Part shown: positions 58,576 to 64,000 of the stretch, in pieces
Layout: each line of letters begins with the position of its first letter
How positions within the stretch are numbered: the first letter of the stretch is position 1
NCBI GenBank assembly: GCA_031420415.1
Contig: JANOMT010000006.1
Location: 176,243 to 240,242, forward strand
Reading direction: 5' to 3'
Source: JANYGA01 sp031420415
GTDB lineage: Bacteria > Vulcanimicrobiota > Vulcanimicrobiia > Vulcanimicrobiales > Vulcanimicrobiaceae
Length of the DNA stretch: 64,000 bases
Notes under the pieces: generated by a model
Database searches by the model: none
Seen by the model: the letters and a program-made list of their open reading frames with translations, nothing else
Told to the model about the DNA's origin: nothing
Program-made: the position numbers and the translations under genes

Positions 58576-59217
58576 CTAAACCAGTCGGAAGACGCGCAAG
58601 AAGAACAACACCGAGACGGCGCCGAGGCCCGTCCCCGCAATCACCTGCCACACGGTATGCGCGCGCAGCCACACGCGCGACCAGCCGACGAGCGGCACGA
58701 TCAAGAGAAACGGCAACGGTTGCAGGCCATACATGTAGAGCAACACGATGAGCGGTGCCGTGACGCCGAGGGCGTGCGTCGAGATCTTCCAAAATTTCGT
58801 GATGATTTGTACCACGAACGAGGCCGCGGTGAAGCCCGCCATCGCTGCGATCATCAGCGTCGGCGCATGCATGAGGTAGAGCACGAACGTACCGACACCG
58901 TAGCAGATGACGAAGGCGCCGAAGACTTTCTCCCGTTCCGCGCGGACCGACATATCGAGATCGGTGATGCGTTGCGTCGCGTAGAGCCAGAGCACGTAGA
59001 GCATCGGTGCGATCGACGTGAAAAACGTGCTCGCGAAGAAAAGAAACCAAAACGCGCCGCCCACGGCCTTCTCGTGCGCGATGATCGTAAAGAGCGCGAG
59101 GGCCGTGAGAAACGGGTTGAAGATGGTCGAGAAGATGCGCGCGAGATCGGTGAGCACGCGTTGCGTGTGGCTCGCGCGTCGCAGTTGCGGGCGTGCGACT
59201 TTTGGCGCCGGAATCAT
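58576..59217 (-). CDS. PAP2-like membrane protein
   Basis: A 213-residue membrane protein with six hydrophobic segments. The C-terminal half (KFWKISTHALGVTAPLIVLL then WSRVWLRAHTVWQVIAGTGLG) has the S-x-H and R-x5-H elements of PAP2 lipid phosphatases in a degenerate form, so it may dephosphorylate a lipid carrier or be inactive. Divergent from dxs. Confidence 0.75.
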   Translation of the reverse strand: MIPAPKVARPQLRRASHTQRVLTDLARIFSTIFNPFLTALALFTIIAHEKAVGGAFWFLFFASTFFTSIAPMLYVLWLYATQRITDLDMSVRAEREKVFGAFVICYGVGTFVLYLMHAPTLMIAAMAGFTAASFVVQIITKFWKISTHALGVTAPLIVLLYMYGLQPLPFLLIVPLVGWSRVWLRAHTVWQVIAGTGLGAVSVLFFLRVFRLV

Positions 59218-59307
59218 CGTCGTCGAAGTGCACCGGGGTACGAACGTGCCCCTTTTGGTGAGCGATCGTGCGTGGGGTTTCCCCGTACCGTCGTCTAAGA
59301 TTCACAA

Positions 59308-61191
59308 ATGGTACTGGACCGCATCGTTTCACCACGCGATCTCAAGGCGCTCTCCCGGCCCGAGATCGACATTCTCGCCCGAGAGATTCGCGAAAAACTC
59401 GTCGAGACGTGTTCGAAGAACGGTGGTCATCTCGGCCCCAACCTCGGCGTAGTCGAACTCACGATGGCGCTGCACACGGTCCTGGACGCGCCCAAAGATA
59501 AGATCGTGTGGGACGTCAGCCATCAAATTTACGTCCACAAAATGCTGACCGGCCGCGCCGACCGCATCATGACGATTCGTTCGGGAGGCGGCCTCTCGGG
59601 TTTCGCGATGCGTACCGAATCCGAATACGACTGTTTCGGCGCCGGACACGCATCCACGTCCATTTCCGCGGCGCTCGGCATGGCGGCGGCGCGCGATCTG
59701 CGTGGCGGCGACGAGACGGTCATTGCGATCATCGGTGACGGGGCGCTCACGGGTGGTCTTTCGTTTGAAGCGATCAATAATGCGGGGCCGCTCAAAACCA
59801 ACTTCATCGTCATCCTCAACGATAACGAGATGTCGATCGCGCCCAACGTCGGGGCGCTCGATAAATATCTGGGAACCCTGCGGGCAAAACCGTTTTTCAA
59901 TAACGCGCGCGAGAAAGTCAAAGAGATTCTCGGCAAAGTCCCCTTCGGTGATAAGGCGCGAAAAGCGCTCTCGACGGCGGAAGAAGCCGGCATGCGCTTC
60001 GTTTCGAGCGAGCCCAAGGCGGCGGTGATTTTCGAAGAGATGGGCTTCCGCTACCTCGGCCCGATCGATGGCCACGATTACGATACGCTCGTCGACGTCA
60101 TCTCGAACGCCCGTAAGATCCAGGGGCCGGTCTTACTCCACGTCCGTACCGTCAAGGGTAAGGGCTTCGAGCCGGCCGAACTCGACAAGCGTACGTTTCA
60201 TGGCGTCGGCCCGTTCGCCATCGAAGATGGAAAAGTCGAATTCAAATCGAGCGACCGCCCGACGTTCTCCGAAGCCTTTGCCGACGGCCTCGTCACGCTC
60301 GCCGAACGCGACCCGAGCATCATCGCGATCACGGCAGCGATGCCCGATGGTACGCAGCTGAAGCGATTCGCCAAGCGCCATCCCAACCGCTATTACGACG
60401 TCGGTATCGCCGAAGCGCACGGCGTTTGTTTTGCCGCGGGTGCCGCGGCATCGGGGCTCAAGCCCGTCGTCGCGATCTACTCGACGTTCATGCAGCGCGC
60501 GTACGACCAGGTCGTGCACGATATCGTCATTCAGGAATTGCCCGTCGTGCTCTGTATGGATCGCGCGGGCGTTGCGGGCGACGACGGACCCACGCACATG
60601 GGTCTTTACGACATCGCGTTCTTGCGGACGTTGCCGCACATGACGATCATGGCGCCGCGTATCGAAGCCGAAGTCGCGCCGATGCTCGAGCACGCGCTCT
60701 CCCTCGGCGCGCCCGTCGCGATTCGCTATCCGCGCGGCAACTCGTCAGGTAAACATCTCGATCCCATCGCGCCGATCGTACATGGCCGCGCGGAGGTCTT
60801 GCGTCGCGGCGAGGGCGTCGCGTTGCTCGCGTTCGGCAACACGTGCGATCACGCGCTCGATGCCTACGATCTCATCGATGCGGGTGGACCAAAGCCGACC
60901 GTCGTCAACATGCGTTTTGCGAAGCCGCTCGACGAAGCGCTCCTGATCGAACTCGCGCAGAGTCATACGAAGTTCATTACGCTCGAGGAGCACGCGCTTG
61001 CGGGCGGTTTCGGCTCGGCCGTGCTCGAGTTCGTTGGCGACCGTGCGCTCGAGGTCATCGTGGAGCGCATCGGCGTTCCGGATGCGCTCATCCAACACGA
61101 CAAACAGGTGGTTCAACGCGCGAGCTTCGGGCTCTCGGGCGAGAGTATCGCGGCACGGATTTGCGCACGAGAAAAAGCCGCGGCTCGGTAA
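59308..61191 (+). CDS. dxs: 1-deoxy-D-xylulose-5-phosphate synthase
   Basis: Condenses pyruvate and glyceraldehyde 3-phosphate in the first step of the non-mevalonate isoprenoid pathway. The 627-residue ThDP enzyme shows KNGGHLGPNLGVVELT, WDVSHQIYVHKMLTGR, the ThDP motif GDGALTGGLSFEAINNAG, DNEMSIAPNVGAL, and in the second half the pyrimidine-binding IAEAHGV and the DRAGVAGDDGPTHMG loop. ATG start; normal length. Confidence 0.97.
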   Translation: MVLDRIVSPRDLKALSRPEIDILAREIREKLVETCSKNGGHLGPNLGVVELTMALHTVLDAPKDKIVWDVSHQIYVHKMLTGRADRIMTIRSGGGLSGFAMRTESEYDCFGAGHASTSISAALGMAAARDLRGGDETVIAIIGDGALTGGLSFEAINNAGPLKTNFIVILNDNEMSIAPNVGALDKYLGTLRAKPFFNNAREKVKEILGKVPFGDKARKALSTAEEAGMRFVSSEPKAAVIFEEMGFRYLGPIDGHDYDTLVDVISNARKIQGPVLLHVRTVKGKGFEPAELDKRTFHGVGPFAIEDGKVEFKSSDRPTFSEAFADGLVTLAERDPSIIAITAAMPDGTQLKRFAKRHPNRYYDVGIAEAHGVCFAAGAAASGLKPVVAIYSTFMQRAYDQVVHDIVIQELPVVLCMDRAGVAGDDGPTHMGLYDIAFLRTLPHMTIMAPRIEAEVAPMLEHALSLGAPVAIRYPRGNSSGKHLDPIAPIVHGRAEVLRRGEGVALLAFGNTCDHALDAYDLIDAGGPKPTVVNMRFAKPLDEALLIELAQSHTKFITLEEHALAGGFGSAVLEFVGDRALEVIVERIGVPDALIQHDKQVVQRASFGLSGESIAARICAREKAAAR

Positions 61192-61312
61192 GGCTCGCGC
61201 CCTCCGACGCTAGCGGGAGCCGGAAAGGGGAAGCCGAACCCCGCTCCGGTTGGGGCGCTCGTATCCGGGGCTCCGTTTCGAGTTCCGTCAGGGAGTGAGT
61301 TCGACCATCGTG

Positions 61313-61726
61313 ATGCCCCTAATCGCCTATCTCGCCGCCGCAACGACGGCTGCCGGCCCGCTCGCGGCGCCCATCACCGCCGGGTCGACTTCAAAGATCG
61401 TTCCGAATGCAAGCGCAACGCTCAACCCCGACGTTCTGCGCCAACTCCAACAATTCCAATTCGCGCACAAATCGGGTCTCGCCGCGTCGGCGCCGTGGCT
61501 CACGCACACGTTTGCGGGACTCTTTCTCGTCCTCGCGGTCGGTCTCGTATTCTTGCTCGCGGTGCAGACGACGAAACAAGAGGGGCTCTCCGGAACGATC
61601 GGTGGCCGGGTGGAATCGGCGTACCGTCCACGACTGGGCTTCGATCAACAACTCGCGCGGTTGACGAGTTACGTCGCGCTCGCGATGGTCTTTTTTGCCG
61701 TCGTGTTGAGCATTACCGGAATCTAG
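61313..61726 (+). CDS. secG: Preprotein translocase subunit SecG, with N-terminal extension
   Basis: The C-terminal part has the SecG plan: helix THTFAGLFLVLAVGLVFLL, the conserved loop QTTKQEGLSGTIGGR and a second helix ALAMVFFAVVLSITGI. SecG assists SecYEG export. About 60 extra residues precede it, including an Ala-rich hydrophobic start (MPLIAYLAAATTAAGPLAAP) that could be a third helix or signal peptide. GTG at 61295 is an alternative start. It is followed after 2 bases by oppD. Confidence 0.82.
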   Translation: MPLIAYLAAATTAAGPLAAPITAGSTSKIVPNASATLNPDVLRQLQQFQFAHKSGLAASAPWLTHTFAGLFLVLAVGLVFLLAVQTTKQEGLSGTIGGRVESAYRPRLGFDQQLARLTSYVALAMVFFAVVLSITGI

Positions 61727-61728
61727 CG

Positions 61729-62787
61729 TTGGCGCTTCTCGAGGTCAACAACCTCCGCGTCGGGTTTAAGACCGATGACGGCTTCGTCGGTGCGGTCAAC
61801 GGTCTATCGTATTCAGTCGAGAGCGGGTCGACGCTCGGAATCGTCGGCGAATCGGGCTCCGGAAAATCCGTCAACGCGCTCTCGATCATGCGCCTCATTC
61901 CGATGCCGCCCGGTCGGATCGACGGCGGCACGGTCATGCTACGCGGTGAGAATCTGCTCGCGAAATCCGAACCCGAAATGCGCAAGATCCGCGGCAAAGA
62001 TATCGCGATGATCTTTCAAGATCCGATGACATCGCTCAATCCGGTCCTATCGGTCGGCGATCAAATCTCTGAAGCTGTGTCGCTGCATCTCAAGCTCAAT
62101 AAAAAAGACTCGCTCGCGAAGACGATCGACATGCTCCGGCTCGTGCACATTCCACTCCCGGAAAAGCGCGTACGCGAATATCCGCATCAACTCTCGGGCG
62201 GGATGCGCCAACGTGTGATGATCGCGATGGCGCTCTCGTGCGATCCCGACGTCTTGATCGCCGACGAACCCACGACGGCCCTCGACGTCACGATCCAAGC
62301 GCAGATTATCGATCTGATGAACGAGATGCAGCGGCGCTTGGGCTCGGCGATCGTTTTGATCACGCACGATCTCGGCGTCGTGGCCGAAACGTGTAAGAAC
62401 GTGCTCGTGATGTACGCGGGCAATATGGTCGAATACGGCTCGGCGACGCAGATCTTCGAAACGCCGCGCCATCCCTACACGATGGGCTTACTCGCGTCGG
62501 TTCCGCGGCTCGACGATCGCAAACACGGCCGCCTCATCCCGATCGAAGGTCAACCACCGAATCTCTTGCGGTTGCCTGCGGGATGCTCGTTCGCGCCGCG
62601 CTGCAAATATAAGATGCCGATCTGTAGCGATCCCGTGCCGCTCTACGATTTCGGCGATGGTCACGTCGCGCGTTGCTTCCTCTACGATGCGCGCACGGAA
62701 GGCGAGCGGACGCTCGCTGTCGAGACACGGCCACAGGTTCCCGGCTCGATGCCCGATGCGCCCGCCGCGGTGGTGGCTGCGAAATGA
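61729..62787 (+). CDS. oppD: Peptide ABC transporter ATP-binding protein (OppD/DppD type)
   Basis: A 352-residue ABC ATPase. Walker A GESGSGKSVNAL, Q-loop FQDPMTSLNP, signature LSGGMRQRVMIAMAL, Walker B VLIADEPTTALDV and H-loop THDLGVV are intact, and the C-terminal oligopeptide-transporter extension has CSFAPRCKYKMPIC, which binds a cluster in some homologues. TTG at 61729 gives MALLEVNNLRVGF as the start. The stop overlaps oppF (ATGA). Permease and binding-protein genes are not in the window. Confidence 0.92.
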   Translation: MALLEVNNLRVGFKTDDGFVGAVNGLSYSVESGSTLGIVGESGSGKSVNALSIMRLIPMPPGRIDGGTVMLRGENLLAKSEPEMRKIRGKDIAMIFQDPMTSLNPVLSVGDQISEAVSLHLKLNKKDSLAKTIDMLRLVHIPLPEKRVREYPHQLSGGMRQRVMIAMALSCDPDVLIADEPTTALDVTIQAQIIDLMNEMQRRLGSAIVLITHDLGVVAETCKNVLVMYAGNMVEYGSATQIFETPRHPYTMGLLASVPRLDDRKHGRLIPIEGQPPNLLRLPAGCSFAPRCKYKMPICSDPVPLYDFGDGHVARCFLYDARTEGERTLAVETRPQVPGSMPDAPAAVVAAK

Positions 62788-63830
62788 ACGGCACCGCGAC
62801 TGGGGGCGGGCAGGATCTCGTCGAGGTCCGCGACCTCTACAAGTATTTTCCGATTCACGCGGGCGTCTTCTCGCGACACGTCGGCGACGTAAAAGCCGTC
62901 GATGGAATCGACTTCACGATCCGCCGGGGCGAGACGCTCGGCCTCGTGGGCGAATCGGGTTCGGGCAAGACGACCGCCGGGCGCGTCGTGCTCAATCTGC
63001 TACCTGCGACCAAAGGTGAAGTGCGCTTCGACGGGCGTGCGATCGGCAATCTGGGCCGCGAAGAGACGCGCAAGCTCCGTAAGGAGATGCAGATCATCTT
63101 TCAAGATCCCTACGCATCACTCAATCCGCGGATGACCGTCGGCGATATCATCTCCGAGCCGCTACACATCCACCATCTCGCCAAGGGCAAAGATGCCGAC
63201 GCGCGCGTGCAAGAACTTTTGCGGCTCGTCGGGCTCCAGCCGTATCACGCCAATCGCTATCCGCACGAATTTTCGGGTGGCCAGCGTCAACGCATCGGCA
63301 TCGCACGTGCGCTCGCGGTCAACCCGAAGTTCATCGTCGCCGACGAACCCGTCTCTGCACTCGACGTCTCGATCCAAGCCCAAGTCATCAATCTGCTCGA
63401 AGATCTGCAAGCGCAACTGGGACTCACCTTTCTCTTTATCGCCCACGATCTCTCGGTTGTCCGCCACATCTCGACGCGCGTTGCGGTGATGTACGTCGGC
63501 AAGATCATCGAGGTCGCCGACCGCGACGACCTTTACGAAAATCCGATGCATCCGTACACGCAGTCACTGCTCTCGGCAATTCCGATTCCCGACCCGTCGG
63601 TCGAACGGCGGCGCAAGCGCATCATCCTGACGGGCGATATCCCCTCGCCCGTAAACCCACCCGCAGGTTGCCGTTTTCATACGCGGTGCCCGATCGCATT
63701 CGACCGGTGCAAGGTCGAAGTGCCACCGCTCAAAGCGTATGCGACCGGTCACACCACGGCATGCCACTGGGTCGAAGAACACGGTGGTAACGCACCCGAT
63801 CTCACGGCCGGGCCCGCCTTCATTACCTGA
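62784..63830 (+). CDS. oppF: Peptide ABC transporter ATP-binding protein (OppF/DppF type)
   Basis: A 348-residue ABC ATPase, partner of the preceding OppD-type protein. It shows DLYKYFPIHAGVFSRHVGDV, typical of OppF, Walker A GESGSGKTTAGR, FQDPYASLNPRMTVGD, signature FSGGQRQRIGIARAL, Walker B IVADEPVSALDV and the Cys-containing tail CRFHTRCPIAFDRC. ATG overlaps the oppD stop. It is the last gene of the unit before a minus-strand terminator. Confidence 0.93.
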   Translation: MNGTATGGGQDLVEVRDLYKYFPIHAGVFSRHVGDVKAVDGIDFTIRRGETLGLVGESGSGKTTAGRVVLNLLPATKGEVRFDGRAIGNLGREETRKLRKEMQIIFQDPYASLNPRMTVGDIISEPLHIHHLAKGKDADARVQELLRLVGLQPYHANRYPHEFSGGQRQRIGIARALAVNPKFIVADEPVSALDVSIQAQVINLLEDLQAQLGLTFLFIAHDLSVVRHISTRVAVMYVGKIIEVADRDDLYENPMHPYTQSLLSAIPIPDPSVERRRKRIILTGDIPSPVNPPAGCRFHTRCPIAFDRCKVEVPPLKAYATGHTTACHWVEEHGGNAPDLTAGPAFIT

Positions 63831-63850
63831 TCGCGAGCGAAGCGAGCGTC

Positions 63851-63892
63851 GAAAAAAAAGAAGAGCGACCGCCGTAGCGGTCGCGCTTCTTC
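63851..63892 (-). terminator. Intrinsic terminator for the minus-strand gene at the right edge
   Basis: Read on the minus strand, an imperfect GC-rich stem (AAGAAGCGCGACC with GGTCGCTCTTCTT) is followed by an uninterrupted run of eight T (plus-strand A run at 63852-63859). On the plus strand no T run follows, so it mainly serves the gene to the right. Confidence 0.8.
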
Positions 63893-63904
63893 ACACACGG
63901 GGGG

Positions 63905-64000
63905 TTATTTTTTATTGCGCGTCGTGGTTTTTTCGGGTTTGTTGGGAGTTTTGGTTGGGGCGGTCTTTTTGACGGCGGTGTTTTTAACGGGCGATTTTTT
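63905..64000 (-). CDS. Lys-rich C-terminal tail of a protein (5' part outside the window)
   Basis: The last 96 bases read on the minus strand as 31 residues ending in TAA: Lys, Thr, Pro and Ala-rich (for example VKKTAPTKTPNKPEKTT). Such tails occur in histone H1-like or HU-like DNA-binding proteins and in some ribosomal proteins. The rest of the gene lies beyond position 64000, so identity is open. A terminator sits just downstream at 63851-63892, supporting a real gene end. Confidence 0.55.
   Translation of the reverse strand, partial: KKSPVKNTAVKKTAPTKTPNKPEKTTTRNKK

Noticed and set aside
1..64000. CRISPR arrays, insertion sequences, prophage genes or toxin-antitoxin pairs
   Set aside because: No repeat-spacer pattern, transposase, integrase or phage structural gene was seen; the phage holin family 4 protein at 18370 is of the chromosomal YvlD type.

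Overview
The window is a GC-rich, gene-dense bacterial chromosome segment. Start/stop overlaps (ATGA, GTGA, TTGA, TAATG) are common and most intergenic gaps are short. Hfq, a TonB-like protein and an AMIN-type N-acetylmuramoyl-L-alanine amidase suggest a diderm. A GlgE pathway, a DUF2630-like protein and a homodimeric-type AceE are also present. I lean towards a deep-branching soil-type phylum such as Eremiobacterota (WPS-2), but that is inference from gene style, not a marker-gene placement.

Layout. 1-3000: end of hfq, dapF, an unassigned radical SAM protein, and rpiA. 3000-15000: a potassium block. It holds a membrane protein, kdpF-A-B-C on the minus strand, an extra 29-codon membrane ORF ahead of kdpF, and a secreted glycine-zipper protein. 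It also holds a kinase-less protein with two KdpD-USP units, a divergent histidine kinase/response regulator pair, and two TrkA proteins. 15000-21600: tRNA-Pro(CGG), a Clp N-domain protein, DedA, uvrC, a holin-4-like protein, surE and a CPA1 antiporter. 21600-22900: tmRNA (ssrA) with tag ANNNYALAA, followed by an AT-rich patch with one or two orphan ORFs between strong terminators. 23000-31000: a short UvrA paralogue without a UvrB-binding domain, a Tat-exported alpha/beta hydrolase, an old yellow enzyme, a TPR-like secreted protein, an NTF2-like protein, and an overlapping GNAT/nitrilase pair. 31000-43300: aceE, a feruloyl-CoA-synthetase-like ligase, a broken secreted protein gene, a TonB-like protein, an MBL-fold hydrolase, a secreted Pro-rich protein, MscS, a glyoxalase fragment, an MDR oxidoreductase and a VC1184-type PLP enzyme. 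43300-51900: minus-strand operon glgE, treS-maltokinase fusion, glgB, DoxX-like. 51900-55300: a small membrane protein, an amidohydrolase/RraA pair, a thioredoxin-like ferredoxin, wrbA and DUF2630. 55300-64000: GerMN, AMIN-amidase and murI, then a PAP2-like protein, dxs, secG, oppD and oppF, and the Lys-rich tail of a truncated minus-strand gene.

How the genes work together. The Kdp pump, TrkA gates, KdpD-like sensor, two-component pair, MscS and cation/proton antiporter form an ion and turgor homeostasis theme. TreS-Mak makes maltose-1-phosphate from trehalose, GlgE polymerises it and GlgB branches it. The GerMN-amidase-murI set concerns cell wall turnover and synthesis.

The strongest oddities are the KdpD-USP-KdpD-USP protein with no kinase, the HisKA kinase paired with a NarL-type regulator, three genes that appear to start at near-cognate codons (uvrC ACG, murI ATT, NTF2-like ATC), an atypical tmRNA T-arm, and several gene fragments.
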